This document shows positions 43,407 to 53,084 of a stretch of 64,000 nt of DNA, piece by piece. Source of the stretch: Phycisphaera sp. (GTDB lineage Bacteria > Planctomycetota > Phycisphaerae > Phycisphaerales > Zrk34). Location: positions 1 to 64,000 of the forward strand of contig WGMA01000043.1 in the NCBI GenBank assembly GCA_016125285.1. Direction: 5' to 3'. The position numbers were made by a program, and so were the translations under genes. The stretch's first letter is position 1. Each line of letters begins with the position of its first letter. Under the pieces are notes generated by a model. The model was not told the DNA's origin. It saw only the letters and a list, made by a program, of their open reading frames with translations, and did no database searches.

Positions 43407-43701
43407 CGTTCCGGGGTCACTACTTATGCCTTAAGTATCGGCGCGCGGGCCGGGCTTCTCTATGGGGCGCTTTCCCCAAATCTCAAACAGGTCCGTCTTC
43501 CACACCTTGGCGCGGCGCGGTCGGCGCATAAAAAAACGGCGGAGTGCCAAAAAGGCCAATCCGCCGTCGTTCCGGGGTCAATGTTGATGAACTCATTATC
43601 GACCGATCGTGTGAATCGATCTATGGGGTAATTACCCCGATTCTGGCGGCCGTCGCAGGTGTTGATGTGCCAACGAGATGCGCGGAGTGACTGAACCCCA
43701 T
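43395..43701. repeat. Two diverged tandem copies of a GGGG-N6-CCCC/terminator unit
   Basis: Each copy reads, on the minus strand: GGGG-N6-CCCCATAGA (43625-43638; 43464-43477), 55-60 bases, then GACCCCGGAACGACGGCGG leading into a T7 terminator (43530-43567; 43369-43406). The region holds no convincing gene. The glpK stop lies just upstream on the minus strand. Confidence 0.6.
43530..43567 (-). terminator. Minus-strand terminator, copy 2 (glpK side)
   Basis: ACGGCGGA (43536-43543) pairs with TCCGCCGT (43560-43567), followed by T7 on the minus strand. It lies 135 bp after the glpK stop. Confidence 0.7.
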
Positions 43702-45219
43702 TCACTCAACCCAGTCGAGGCTGCGCTGCACAGCCTTGCGCCATCCCGCGCAGAGGGATTCGCGTGTCGACGCGTCGATCGCCGGTCGCCACGTCTGCTG
43801 CGCCCGCCACGTGGCGCGCAGCTCGTCGAGGCCCGCGAAGTAGCCGACCGCGAGCCCCGCCGCGAACGCCGCGCCGAGGGCCGTCGTCTCGCTGATCACC
43901 GGCCGCGTCACCGGCACGCCGAGCACGTCCGACTGGAACTGCATGAGCAGTTCGTTGACGACCATGCCGCCGTCAACCTTGAGCTCGGTGAGCTCGACGC
44001 CGGAGTCGGCGCGCATCGCGTCGATGACCTCGCGTGTCTGATACGCGGTGGCCTCGAGCGCGGCCCGGGCGATGTGTGCCTTGTTGACCGCCCGGGTCAG
44101 GCCGACGATCACGCCGCGCGCATCGCTGCGCCAGTGCGGCGCGAACAGCCCGCTGAACGCCGGGACGAAGTACACGCCCGCCGCGTCATCGACCCGCTTC
44201 GCCAGCGCCTCGATCTCGCCCGACGTCGCGATCAGCCCGAGGTTGTCCCGCAGCCACTGCACCAGCGCGCCCGCGATCGCGATCGACCCTTCCAGCGCGT
44301 ACACCGGCGGGGCGTCGCCGAAGCGGTACGCCACCGTCGTCAGCAGACCGTGCTCGGACACGTTGGGCTGCTCGCCGGTGTTGAGCAGCATGAAGCAGCC
44401 GGTGCCGTAGGTGTTCTTCGCCTCGCCGGGCTCGAAGCAGCACTGGCCGATGAGCGCCGCCTGCTGGTCCCCCACCGCCGCGGCGATCGGGATGACCGCG
44501 CCGAACGGGCCGTCGGCGCGGGTCACGCCGTACGCCCCCGCCGACGAACTCGGCACGATCGTCGGCAGCATCGTCACCGGCACGCCCATCGTCGCCGCGA
44601 TCTCCGCGTCCCACCGCAGCGTGCGCAGGTCCATCAGCATCGTCCGCGACGCGTTGGTCACGTCGGTCACGTGTCGCCCGCCGTCCACGCCGCCCGTCAG
44701 GTTCCACACGAGCCACGCGTCGATCGTGCCCGCGATCACGTCGCCGTTCTCCGCGCGCGCCCGCGCGCCGTCCACGTTCTCCAGCACCCACGCGATCTTC
44801 GGCCCCGAAAAATACGTCGCCAGCGGCAGCCCCGTCGCCGCGCGGAAGCGATCGATGCCCGCGTCGCCTTCCGCCGCGAGCCGATCACACATCGCCTTCG
44901 TCCGCGTGTCCTGCCAGACGATCGCGTTGCACACCGGCTCGCCCGTGCGTCGGTCCCACACAACCGTCGTCTCGCGCTGATTCGTGATGCCCACCGCCGC
45001 GATGTCGCCGCCGGTCACGCCCGCCGCGCTCATCGCCTCGGCGACCACCCATTGCGTGCGCTGCCAGATCGCGCTGGCGTCGTGCTCCACCCAGCCCGGC
45101 TTCGGATAGATCTGCTCGTGCTCCGCCTGCCCGACGCCCAGCACGTTCGCCGCGGCGTCGAACAGCATGCAGCGTGTCGACGTCGTCCCCTGATCGATCG
45201 CGGCGATGCACTTGGACAT
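43702..45219 (-). CDS. glpK: Glycerol kinase
   Basis: [18 protein letters not shown]-like [53 protein letters not shown] and [10 protein letters not shown] are FGGY-kinase motifs specific to GlpK. The enzyme phosphorylates glycerol to glycerol-3-phosphate. The 505-residue length is standard. No facilitator or dehydrogenase gene is adjacent. Confidence 0.95.
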   Translation of the reverse strand: MSKCIAAIDQGTTSTRCMLFDAAANVLGVGQAEHEQIYPKPGWVEHDASAIWQRTQWVVAEAMSAAGVTGGDIAAVGITNQRETTVVWDRRTGEPVCNAIVWQDTRTKAMCDRLAAEGDAGIDRFRAATGLPLATYFSGPKIAWVLENVDGARARAENGDVIAGTIDAWLVWNLTGGVDGGRHVTDVTNASRTMLMDLRTLRWDAEIAATMGVPVTMLPTIVPSSSAGAYGVTRADGPFGAVIPIAAAVGDQQAALIGQCCFEPGEAKNTYGTGCFMLLNTGEQPNVSEHGLLTTVAYRFGDAPPVYALEGSIAIAGALVQWLRDNLGLIATSGEIEALAKRVDDAAGVYFVPAFSGLFAPHWRSDARGVIVGLTRAVNKAHIARAALEATAYQTREVIDAMRADSGVELTELKVDGGMVVNELLMQFQSDVLGVPVTRPVISETTALGAAFAAGLAVGYFAGLDELRATWRAQQTWRPAIDASTRESLCAGWRKAVQRSLDWVE

Positions 45220-45272
45220 GCCAACAGATTAACACGTCCCGTTTATCCGATGAATCGACAACGTTGAGGAAA

Positions 45273-45725
45273 TCATGAACCGCACAGCAACCGACGGATC
45301 GCACGCTGCCGGTATCCGAAGATCCGGCTGAGCTGCAGCCGCACCATCGGCCAGGCGATCTGCCCGATCGGGAACAGCGGCAGCGCGTAGTCGACGTCGT
45401 CGATCATGCGCGTGCCGCCATCGATCGCCTCGAAGAAATGTCGGTGCGCCCACACGCGGTAAGGCCCGCGCACCGCTTCGTCGACGAACATCCGCGGCGG
45501 GTCCCACGCGCTGATGTGCGTCCGCCACGTCATCGGCACGCCCCACAGCTTCAGCCGGTAGTCGATCAACGTGCCCTGGCCGATGTCGATCGGCGTCGGG
45601 GTCACGATGCGGAAGCCCAGCTCGGGCGGCGTGATCCGCTCGAGGTTCTCGGCGTCGGCGAAGAACGCGAACACGCGCTCGATGTCGAGCGGCAGGTCCA
45701 TCTCGTAGTGCAGGTTGTGCAGCAT
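45273..45725 (-). CDS. SRPBCC-family protein
   Basis: The 150-residue product starts [38 protein letters not shown], the START/polyketide-cyclase-like SRPBCC pattern, with [19 protein letters not shown] and [14 protein letters not shown]. The fold binds hydrophobic ligands, and close relatives are annotated as cell-division-inhibitor-like. The ATG at 45725 has GGAG upstream. The open frame extends further but is low in protein character. Confidence 0.8.
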   Translation of the reverse strand: MLHNLHYEMDLPLDIERVFAFFADAENLERITPPELGFRIVTPTPIDIGQGTLIDYRLKLWGVPMTWRTHISAWDPPRMFVDEAVRGPYRVWAHRHFFEAIDGGTRMIDDVDYALPLFPIGQIAWPMVRLQLSRIFGYRQRAIRRLLCGS

Positions 45726-45858
45726 CCACGTCGCTCCGTGACGGCGCGACCCCCAATACGCGTGATTCGATGCCCGTGGGCGCGTCGACGTCACGCGATT
45801 CTTTGCCCGTCGCGCACGGCGCGGTATCCTCCGTGTAAGGGTTCGCGGGAGACTGCTG

Positions 45859-46980
45859 ATGTGTTTCAACTTACGCAGCCGAAGCGTCGCCAGACGCCTG
45901 TTGTCTATCGCCGTGTGCGCCACCGTGATCGCGCTGTTCGCGTCGATCGGCGCGGCGCAGACGCCCGACGCACCGGCGGCGCCCGCGAAGCCGCGCCCGA
46001 GGCTGCGCGTCGTCACCAAGGTCACACCGCCGTTCGCGATGCGCGACGCCGACGGCAACTGGTCCGGCATCAGCATCGAGCTGTGGCGTCGTCTGGCCGA
46101 TGAGGTCGGCGTCGACTACGACATCAAGGAGATGACGCTCGACCAGATGCTCGACGCGGTGGCGACCGGCAAGGCCGACGTCGCGATCTCCGCGATCAGC
46201 GTCACCATGGAGCGCGAGGAGCGCCTCGACTTCACGCACTCGTATTTCACCACCGGGCTGGGCGTCGCCGTGCCGCGCGCCGGGCAGGCGGGCTTCTGGC
46301 GGACGCTGCAACGCGTGTTCTCGGCGCGCTTCTTCGCCGTCGCCGCGCTGCTCGTCGTCGTGACGATCGCCTGCGGCGTCGTGTTCTGGCTGCTCGAGCG
46401 CCGCGCGAAGACCGGCCCGTTCGCCGAGCGCAAGTCCGGCATCCGCGACGGCATCTGGTGGGCCGTGGTGATCCTGCTCGGCAACAAGGGCGTCAATCCC
46501 AACACGTCCGCCGCCCGCGCCCTCGCCGCGACGGGCATGTTCGCCAGCCTCCTGGCGCTGTCGACCCTCACCGGCGCGATCGCCTCCGTGCTGACCGTCG
46601 GCCAGCTCGACACGCCGATCCAGCACCCCGACGACCTCCGCCGCGTCAGCGTCGTGACCCTCGCCGACAGCACCAGCGCCAAGTATCTCCGCGACAAACA
46701 CATCCGCCACCGGACCGTCGGCTCGATCGACGAGGCCTTCGCCGCGCTCGCCGACGGCTCGGCCGAGGCGGTCGTCTACGACGCGCCGATCCTCAAGTAC
46801 ACCGTCAACCAGTCGCACAGCGACCGCGTGGTCGTCCTGCCGTGGACCTTCCAGCAGCAGGAATACGCCGTCGCCCTCGCCACCGACAGCCCGTGGCGCG
46901 AACCGATGAACCGCGTCCTGCTCGAACTCCGCAACGACGACGCCTGGCGCGACATCCGCTTCCGGTATCTCGGTGAGTAA
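45859..46980 (+). CDS. Ionotropic glutamate receptor-like protein with atypical pore
   Basis: A signal peptide is followed by a type-3 solute-binding lobe ([55 protein letters not shown]), two membrane helices with a pore-loop-like [17 protein letters not shown] between them, and the second binding lobe. Prokaryotic glutamate-receptor channels have TVGYGD in that loop. Here the segment is [10 protein letters not shown], so potassium selectivity is doubtful. Confidence 0.78.
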   Translation: MCFNLRSRSVARRLLSIAVCATVIALFASIGAAQTPDAPAAPAKPRPRLRVVTKVTPPFAMRDADGNWSGISIELWRRLADEVGVDYDIKEMTLDQMLDAVATGKADVAISAISVTMEREERLDFTHSYFTTGLGVAVPRAGQAGFWRTLQRVFSARFFAVAALLVVVTIACGVVFWLLERRAKTGPFAERKSGIRDGIWWAVVILLGNKGVNPNTSAARALAATGMFASLLALSTLTGAIASVLTVGQLDTPIQHPDDLRRVSVVTLADSTSAKYLRDKHIRHRTVGSIDEAFAALADGSAEAVVYDAPILKYTVNQSHSDRVVVLPWTFQQQEYAVALATDSPWREPMNRVLLELRNDDAWRDIRFRYLGE

Positions 46981-46988
46981 CGCGATCC

Positions 46989-48053
46989 TTACCGCAGCTC
47001 CAGCCCGCGTTCGAAGAAGTCGTACTTCATCGCCTGCTTCGCCATCCACAATGTTTTTTCCGCCACGGCGTTGGCGCGCTTCGTGCCTTCGCGCAGGGCG
47101 TCGACCACGTCGGCGTCGGTGATCTTCTCGCGACGCTCGCGGATGGGGTCGAGCAGCGTGTTGATCGCTTCGGCGGCTTCCTTCTTGAGGTGGCCGTCGC
47201 CGAGTTCCGACTTGCTGTAGGCGTCGACGAGTTCATCGACGCGCGACTGGTCCGTGTGGAAGCTGCGGAGGTACTCGATGACGGTGTTGTTCTCCATCAC
47301 CGGCGGGTCTTCCATCGTGCCGCGGCCGGTGAAGATCTTGTTGCACTTCTTCTGCACTTCTTTCGGCGTGTCGGACAGCAGGATCGCGTTGCCCAGCGAC
47401 TTGGACATCTTGTTGACGCCGTCGATGCCGGTGAGGCGGGCGACGCGGCCGGTCTTCGCGGCGGGGATCGGGAACACGCCGCCCTCTTTGACGTAGTCCG
47501 CGTCGTCGGTCTGACCGGACACGCCGCAGTACAGCTGGTCGAACCGGCGGGCGATCTCGCGCGTCATCTCGATGTGTGGCACCTGGTCCTCGCCGACCGG
47601 CACGACGTCCGGGCGGAACGCGAGGATGTCGGCGATCTGGCCGACCGGGTACATCAGGAAGCCGAACGAGTAGTTGTCGCCGAGGTTCTTGACGCGGATC
47701 TCGTCCTTGACGGTCGGGTTCTTCATGAGTCGGCCGTAGCCGAGGATCATCGCGAAGTACCACGTCAGCTCGGCGATGGCGGGCACCTCCGACTGGAGGA
47801 ACAGCGCCGAGCGATTGGGGTCGATGCCGCACGCCATCCAGTCGCGGACGATCTCGATGGTGTCCTCACGGATCCCGGCGACCTCTTCGCTGCGTGTCGT
47901 CAGGGCGTGGACGTTGGCGATGAGGAAGTAGCAGTCGTAGTCGTCCTGCATCGCCAGGCGGTTCTCGATGGACCCGGCGTAGTGTCCGAGGTGCAGGCGG
48001 CCGGTCGGGGTGTCGCCGGTGAGCAGACGCGGTTTTTCGTTCGATGCGGTCAT
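46989..48053 (-). CDS. trpS: Tryptophanyl-tRNA synthetase
   Basis: TGDTPTGRLHLGHYAGSI (HIGH-type motif), GEDQVPHIEMTREIARRF and NKMSKSLGN (KMSKS) identify a class I tryptophanyl-tRNA synthetase. The ATG at 48053 gives 354 residues, normal for the family. An upstream frame extension is not conserved-looking. Confidence 0.92.
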   Translation of the reverse strand: MTASNEKPRLLTGDTPTGRLHLGHYAGSIENRLAMQDDYDCYFLIANVHALTTRSEEVAGIREDTIEIVRDWMACGIDPNRSALFLQSEVPAIAELTWYFAMILGYGRLMKNPTVKDEIRVKNLGDNYSFGFLMYPVGQIADILAFRPDVVPVGEDQVPHIEMTREIARRFDQLYCGVSGQTDDADYVKEGGVFPIPAAKTGRVARLTGIDGVNKMSKSLGNAILLSDTPKEVQKKCNKIFTGRGTMEDPPVMENNTVIEYLRSFHTDQSRVDELVDAYSKSELGDGHLKKEAAEAINTLLDPIRERREKITDADVVDALREGTKRANAVAEKTLWMAKQAMKYDFFERGLELR

Positions 48054-48236
48054 GACGGCATGTTTTAGCGGGGTTCGAGCGGGGTCGCAAAGCCGCAAGC
48101 GGAGCGGTCGAGCGGCGGCGGCGGTGAAAAACGTGCAAGACTGTCACAAAGTCGGCGGTGGAAGCATACGTATTTGGGTACAACACCCCGTCAACAGGCG
48201 TGCAAGCGTGGACGTATAAAAAGCGTTCAAACTATT

Positions 48237-48250
48237 GGGGATATTTCCCC
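48237..48250. promoter_or_regulatory. GGGG-N6-CCCC dyad upstream of the 5-formyl-THF cyclo-ligase gene
   Basis: GGGG (48237-48240), ATATTT, CCCC (48247-48250) lies 63 bp before the ATG at 48313, in an AT-rich stretch. It has the same form as the two dyads at 43464-43477 and 43625-43638. Confidence 0.35.
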
Positions 48251-48312
48251 GCGTTGGTCGACAGTTACAAGGTACTATCGACTCAGCGTCACACTCGTGG
48301 TGGAGCGGCATC

Positions 48313-48903
48313 ATGGTCGGGGCTCCTGAAAAGAAAAACCTGCGTGCGCAGCTGCGGGCGAAGCTGATGGAGCTTGAGCCGGCGGAGCTGCACGCCAAGT
48401 CGGTCGCGGCGGCGGAGCGTCTGGCGGCGACGCCGGAGTTCCAGCGGGCCGAGTCGGTGATGATCTTCCTGCCGCTGAAGTACGAGATCGACGCCCGGCC
48501 GATCGCGCTGCGGGCGTGGCAGCGGATGAAGACGGTGACGGTGCCGCTGGTCAGCTACGAGCAGAAGCACATGATCCCGGTGGTGCTGCGAAGCCTGGAC
48601 GAGCCGATGAACGTCGACCGCTACGGCGTGTCGACGCCGGGCACGGGCAAGCCGATCCCGCCGCAGGACATCGACATGGTGATCGTGCCGGGGCTGGGCT
48701 TCGACGTCGAGGGCCGACGCATCGGGCGCGGCGGCGGGTTCTACGACCGCTTCCTGGCGCACCCGAGTTTCACGGGCATCACCTGCGGGTTGGCGCTCGA
48801 CGAGCAGATCGTCGACGAAGTGCCGACCGCGTGTCACGACGTGTCGCTGGACCTGCTGGTGACCGACCGGCGTGAACTGCGTTTCGATCGCATCCGGGCG
48901 TAA
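48313..48903 (+). CDS. 5-formyltetrahydrofolate cyclo-ligase family protein
   Basis: The 196-residue product starts with KKNLRAQLRAKLMEL and contains VMIFLPLKYEIDARP, and the C-terminal VPGLGFDVEGRRIGRGGGFYDRFL motif of the family (phosphate/ATP-binding GxGxGxYDRxL). It converts 5-formyl-THF to 5,10-methenyl-THF. The ATG at 48313 has GGAG at good spacing. The upstream region (48054-48312) was examined for a 6S-like RNA, but none could be supported. Confidence 0.87.
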   Translation: MVGAPEKKNLRAQLRAKLMELEPAELHAKSVAAAERLAATPEFQRAESVMIFLPLKYEIDARPIALRAWQRMKTVTVPLVSYEQKHMIPVVLRSLDEPMNVDRYGVSTPGTGKPIPPQDIDMVIVPGLGFDVEGRRIGRGGGFYDRFLAHPSFTGITCGLALDEQIVDEVPTACHDVSLDLLVTDRRELRFDRIRA

Positions 48904-49086
48904 GCGGTCGCGCGGCGAGCAACGCGTGACCTTCCTGTCGAAAAAACCGTTCAGTATTGGTTTTAAGGCGTGAAATCGCTGCGCGTTCGGGGTAATATGT
49001 AGCTCTACATTCAGGCATTGCGCGGGCCGACGGAGCGACGCCCGCGTCAGCACCCATGGCGTTAGGCCGGGAAGGACGGATCCGAA

Positions 49087-50385
49087 ATGGTGCTCTCCAG
49101 TCAAGCGGGCCGCGAAGGCAGCAATCGTGTATCGGGCATGTCGTGGAAACAGCGCCAGGCGCGGCGGATGCGTCGTGTGATCGGCGTGGTGTTGCTGATC
49201 GTCGCGGCGCTGGTGGCGTGGTCGTGGAACGGCGAGGACGAGAAGGCGACGGACGCGACGACGAACGGCGAGGCGATGGTCGACAGCGGCGCGGTGCCGA
49301 CCGACGCGCTGGCCGCGACGACGCCCGAGCCGAGCCGGGTGCCCGAAGCCCTGCGTGACCACAACGGCCAGCCGATGGAGACGCCCGCGGCGATCCTCGC
49401 CCGCGCCACCGCCGAGCGCAACGCCGCCGCACCCAACGCCGCGACGTCCTCGCCCGTGACGACGACGCCCGCCCCCACCGCCCCGACGCCCTCCGACGCC
49501 GTGGCCCAGCAGCCGATCGTCAATCCCAACCACCCCGCCATCGACAAGTCCGGCGACGACACGCGCACCACCGCCCTGCTCGCCGCGACCAGCCCCGCAC
49601 GCGCCGCCCCGCAGCCCACCGCCGCGACCAACACCGGCGGCGGCTCGCTGCTCAATCACGCCCGCCAGCTCGCCCAGCAGGGCCAGCTCGTCGAGGCGCG
49701 CGACATCCTCAACAAGGCCCTCAACGGACCGATCACGCCCGGCGAGGCCAGCGCCATCCGCGCCGACATGCAGGCCCTCAACGAGGAACTCGTCTTCAGC
49801 CCGAAGATCGTCCCCAACGACCCTTACGCCGAGGCGTACGTCGTCAAGCCCGGCGAGCTGGTGTCCAAGATCGCCGCTCGCTACGACGTGCCCTGGCAGT
49901 TCATCTGCTACATCAACGGCAACCTCGACCCGCGTCGGCTCCGCGCCGGGGCGCGGCTCAAGGTCGTCAAGGGACCGTTCCACGCCGTGGTCGACAAGTC
50001 CGACTTCCGCCTCGACATCTACCTCGGCGACATGTACTGCCGCAGCTTCAACGTCGGCCTCGGCGAGCACGGCTCCACGCCGCTGGGCACCTTCCAGGTC
50101 AAGCAGCACTCCAAGCTCGAGCACCCCGTGTGGGTCAACCCCCGCACCGGTGAGAAGTTCGCCGCGAACGACCCCCAGAACCCGCTCGGCGGATACTGGA
50201 TCGGCCTCGAGGGCACCGACGAGAACACGCGCGACCTCGCGGGCTACGGCATCCACGGCACCATCCACCCCGAGTCGATCGGGCACGAGGCGTCCATGGG
50301 GTGCGTCCGCCTGATCCCCGACCAGGTCAAGATCGTCTACCTCATGCTGCTCGAGGAGAAATCCAAAGTCGCGATTGTTCAGTGA
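49087..50385 (+). CDS. LysM-containing L,D-transpeptidase
   Basis: An N-terminal membrane segment (MRRVIGVVLLIVAALVAWSW) is followed by a long Thr/Ala/Pro-rich low-complexity linker (about 50-195), a helical segment, a LysM-like YVVKPGELVSKIAARYDVPWQFICYINGN and a YkuD domain ending HGTIHPESIGHEASMGCVRL with catalytic Cys in SMGC. The enzyme probably crosslinks or anchors to peptidoglycan in the periplasm, consistent with a planctomycete cell wall. Confidence 0.87.
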   Translation: MVLSSQAGREGSNRVSGMSWKQRQARRMRRVIGVVLLIVAALVAWSWNGEDEKATDATTNGEAMVDSGAVPTDALAATTPEPSRVPEALRDHNGQPMETPAAILARATAERNAAAPNAATSSPVTTTPAPTAPTPSDAVAQQPIVNPNHPAIDKSGDDTRTTALLAATSPARAAPQPTAATNTGGGSLLNHARQLAQQGQLVEARDILNKALNGPITPGEASAIRADMQALNEELVFSPKIVPNDPYAEAYVVKPGELVSKIAARYDVPWQFICYINGNLDPRRLRAGARLKVVKGPFHAVVDKSDFRLDIYLGDMYCRSFNVGLGEHGSTPLGTFQVKQHSKLEHPVWVNPRTGEKFAANDPQNPLGGYWIGLEGTDENTRDLAGYGIHGTIHPESIGHEASMGCVRLIPDQVKIVYLMLLEEKSKVAIVQ

Positions 50386-50458
50386 CCGATACATGCTCTC
50401 CCGATTCGATCATTGCCCCGCCGTGGACAACTCCGATGTCCGCAGCGGACGAATCATC

Positions 50459-50496
50459 AAGGACTTGCGGCCCAACGGTCGTAAGTCCTTATTTTT
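50459..50496 (+). terminator. Rho-independent terminator after the L,D-transpeptidase gene
   Basis: AAGGACTTGCGGCC (50459-50472) pairs with GGTCGTAAGTCCTT (50477-50490) over 14 bp with two G-U pairs, followed by ATTTTTT. Confidence 0.8.
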
Positions 50497-50536
50497 TGCG
50501 CCGCCCCTCCGCGCTGCGCTACGTTCGTCTGCATCA

Positions 50537-50549
50537 GGGGGGGGGGGGG
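50537..50549 (+). repeat. Homopolymeric G13 tract
   Basis: Thirteen consecutive Gs in non-coding DNA, about 400 bp upstream of the next start. Such tracts are prone to slippage. Confidence 0.8.
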
Positions 50550-50955
50550 TACCGATTGTGGATTACGGATTGTGGATTTCGGATTTGGCGCGCGGGGAGC
50601 GCGCACGGAGGGGTGTCCGTGTTGACGTGACGGTGGCGCATACCGACGTTTAGTTGGCATCGTTCTCCCCCTTTGTCGCAGCGCGTCGGCGCCGCTGACG
50701 TTGTCGCCGCGGCGCGGATGGTGCGCCGGTCCATTATATCGGGGATCCGAAAAGATATCAACAAATACCAAACATTTGTTACGTTAAACGTGATGTCACA
50801 ACGAGTTTGATGATCTGAGAAGCGACCGCCGCCGCTGGGTGTTCTGCGGGATCATGGGGTCCGTTTGCGGCGGTCGCGTGAACCGGCCGGGGCTGTGTCG
50901 CGTCTGGTTGCGGGGTATGCTGTTTGATGACGCCAACGATCGGGAGGTCGATGAC

Positions 50956-51909
50956 ATGACAGGGCACGCATGGCACGCACGTGGGGTCGGTCTGGGGTTG
51001 ATGGTGGTGGCGATGAGCGCGGCGGTGGCGCTGGGGGCGGACGATCTGAAGCCGGTCACGGCCCAGGTCGCCGTGGCTCAGATCACGCGCGAGGCGATGC
51101 CGAGTTGGAAGAAGGACGGCACGCTGCCGCGGCAGATGTGCGACTTCGCGGTCGACAAGGGCTGGAAGACCGACCGCGACGGGCTGGTCGTCGTGCTGGG
51201 CCGCAAGCTCAACAACGACGCGGCGTTTGAGGCTTACGTGAAGTGGCAGTTGCTGAGCTTCTTTCCGGACTTCTCTGACCTGACCGCCGCGCAGCTCGAT
51301 CAGCTGATCAAGGGCATGGCGCCGATGCAGCCGTACCCCAACAGCGTGTCGCTGGTCACGGACCCCGGCTCGTCGCAGCCGGGCAACCTGATCAACAACC
51401 TCAGCGGCTCGGTCGGCGGGCAGCGGCTCGGCGTCGACCGGCGGCCGAAGGAGACGACGAATAAGCCGCTGTCGAACGCGGAGATCGTCGCCGCGACCAA
51501 CGAACGCCTCACCCAGCAGCACGCGTTCGCCAAGGCGTCGAACGTCATCGTGACCCGCTACCGCGAGACGCTCACCGAGCGGCTGCCCGAGACCGGCCCG
51601 GCCCGGCTGACGGCGATGATCGAGGACCTGCGCACGCGTGTCGAAGCGGGCGACCCGTCCCACGTGGACCTCGCCAAGGCGCTGCTCGCCGCGAGCGAGA
51701 AGGCGAAGGCCGACAAGACGCTCACCGCCGAGCAGCGCAAGCAGCTGTCCGACGCCGTGGCCGTCGCCGCGGGTCGCAAGTGGCCGATCATCAAGTCCGT
51801 GAAGCTCGGCGGCGGCGGCAACATCACGTACGACGCCGACTACGCGGTGGTCGACCCGAACATCGCGGTGCAGATCCGCAAGAACCTGCTGACGACGCCG
51901 AAGCCGTAA
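50956..51909 (+). CDS. Secreted protein of unknown function (317 residues)
   Basis: The ATG at 50956 (GGGAGG upstream) gives a signal peptide ending VALGA. The mature protein contains ITREAMPSWKKDGTLPRQMCDFA, an extended Ser/Gly/Asn-rich middle, and helices near the C-terminus. No family is recognised. It begins a plus-strand run of small envelope-type genes. Confidence 0.6.
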   Translation: MTGHAWHARGVGLGLMVVAMSAAVALGADDLKPVTAQVAVAQITREAMPSWKKDGTLPRQMCDFAVDKGWKTDRDGLVVVLGRKLNNDAAFEAYVKWQLLSFFPDFSDLTAAQLDQLIKGMAPMQPYPNSVSLVTDPGSSQPGNLINNLSGSVGGQRLGVDRRPKETTNKPLSNAEIVAATNERLTQQHAFAKASNVIVTRYRETLTERLPETGPARLTAMIEDLRTRVEAGDPSHVDLAKALLAASEKAKADKTLTAEQRKQLSDAVAVAAGRKWPIIKSVKLGGGGNITYDADYAVVDPNIAVQIRKNLLTTPKP

Positions 51910-52027
51910 GTGCGCGGGGTGAATTTCGCTGGGGCGGCGACGGTACGACTGGTACAATCGTTCACGCATACTCGTCCGGGTGAAGTTGGGCCCTGCCTGT
52001 ATGGGAAAGGCCAAGGCGGCTGGCCCG

Positions 52028-52594
52028 ATGACGATCCGCAACACACTCCTGTTGGTGTCGATCCTCGCGGCGCTGCCGTGGGGCTGTAGCCGTGACCCGG
52101 CCGCGGCGCCGACGACGGGCGGCGGCGACGCTGCAGGATCGAACGGGTGGCGCGCCGACATGAACGCGCCGAAGTCCGGGTCGGAGCAGTTGGCGAACGA
52201 CCCGCGGCTCAAGCGGGTGCACAAGGGATTCAGGAACGTCACGACGGGCATGTCGCGCGCGGAGATCGACGCCGCGGCGGGCGAGCCCGGGCGGCCGGTG
52301 GACGGCGTGTTCGACCTGCGTATCGGCGATGGCGACGCGGGCGTGACAATCGAGGGCGGCAAGGTCGTCGGGAAATGGGCGTCGAGCGCCGACGGCGCGT
52401 GGGTGAAGGCGGTCGAGATGGGGATGACCGAGGCCGAAGCGCGAAAGGCGATGGGCGCGGCGCCAGTCGCGACGTGCCCGGTGTACGAGTGGGGCGAGCA
52501 CAACACGCCGTTCCGCGTGTCGTTCTACGAGGACAACGCGTTTCACGTGACGCAGCCGAGCCTGGAGCCAGGTCTGTTCGACGGGCTGAAATGA
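52028..52594 (+). CDS. Lipoprotein with two BamE/SmpA-like repeats
   Basis: From the ATG at 52028 the signal MTIRNTLLLVSILAALPWGC ends in a lipobox LPWGC. Two segments, GMSRAEIDAAAGEPG and GMTEAEARKAMGAAP, share the GMs/t-EAE-xA-xG-xP pattern of SmpA/OmlA/BamE folds. It is probably an outer-membrane or periplasmic lipoprotein. It is the second gene in the 50956-53631 run. Confidence 0.68.
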   Translation: MTIRNTLLLVSILAALPWGCSRDPAAAPTTGGGDAAGSNGWRADMNAPKSGSEQLANDPRLKRVHKGFRNVTTGMSRAEIDAAAGEPGRPVDGVFDLRIGDGDAGVTIEGGKVVGKWASSADGAWVKAVEMGMTEAEARKAMGAAPVATCPVYEWGEHNTPFRVSFYEDNAFHVTQPSLEPGLFDGLK

Positions 52595-52631
52595 CGACCG
52601 CGGCCCACCGCGGTTGTCGAGGAAACTCAGC

Positions 52632-53084
52632 ATGAAGGTGATGGCGTGGATTCTGGGCGTCTTGCAGGTCGCGGCCGCGGCGGGCGTGGCGTTGCTCGCG
52701 ATGCAATTCGGCAAGGACCCGGCGGTGCTGGGCCTGGCGGCGAACCTCGGGTGGACGGCGGCGCTGGTCGGGCTGGCCGGGATCGGCACGATCGGTTCGT
52801 CGGTGACCGCGTCGCGGACGTTCTGCACGCTGACGCTGGTCCTGACGCTGCTGTCGCCGCTCGCCCTGATCGGCATCGGGTTTCAGAGCGTGATGCTCGC
52901 GATGCAGGACTCGGCGTCGAGCGGCGAGTGGGCGGGACTCGGCGCCGTAGTGGCGGCGGTGTTTCTCATCGGGCTCGCGGTGATCGGCCTCGTGTCCGTG
53001 AGCTCGGCGGTAGTCGTCGGGATGCTGCGCACGCGGCTGGTGATGAACGCAAACCTCGATACGGACGATCACGATGATGGATGA
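52632..53084 (+). CDS. Small membrane protein (150 residues)
   Basis: The ATG at 52632 (GAGGAAACTC upstream) starts MKVMAWILGVLQVAAAAGV. Four hydrophobic segments are visible, ending in a short polar tail. No family is recognised. It overlaps the next gene by 11 bp, so the two are coupled. Confidence 0.6.
   Translation: MKVMAWILGVLQVAAAAGVALLAMQFGKDPAVLGLAANLGWTAALVGLAGIGTIGSSVTASRTFCTLTLVLTLLSPLALIGIGFQSVMLAMQDSASSGEWAGLGAVVAAVFLIGLAVIGLVSVSSAVVVGMLRTRLVMNANLDTDDHDDG

Larger units (their letters stand above)
50386..50955. other. 570-bp intergenic region with terminator and G13 tract
   Basis: The region holds the terminator at 50459-50496, a 13-base G tract at 50537-50549, a simple repeat of GGATTGTGGATT-like words (50553-50588) and no convincing gene. 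It also contains the promoter of the gene at 50956. Confidence 0.5.

Noticed and set aside
48054-48312. 6S RNA upstream of the formyl-THF cyclo-ligase gene
   Set aside because: The synteny suggests looking there, but no long rod-like pairing with a central bubble could be seen, only a GGGG-N6-CCCC dyad.
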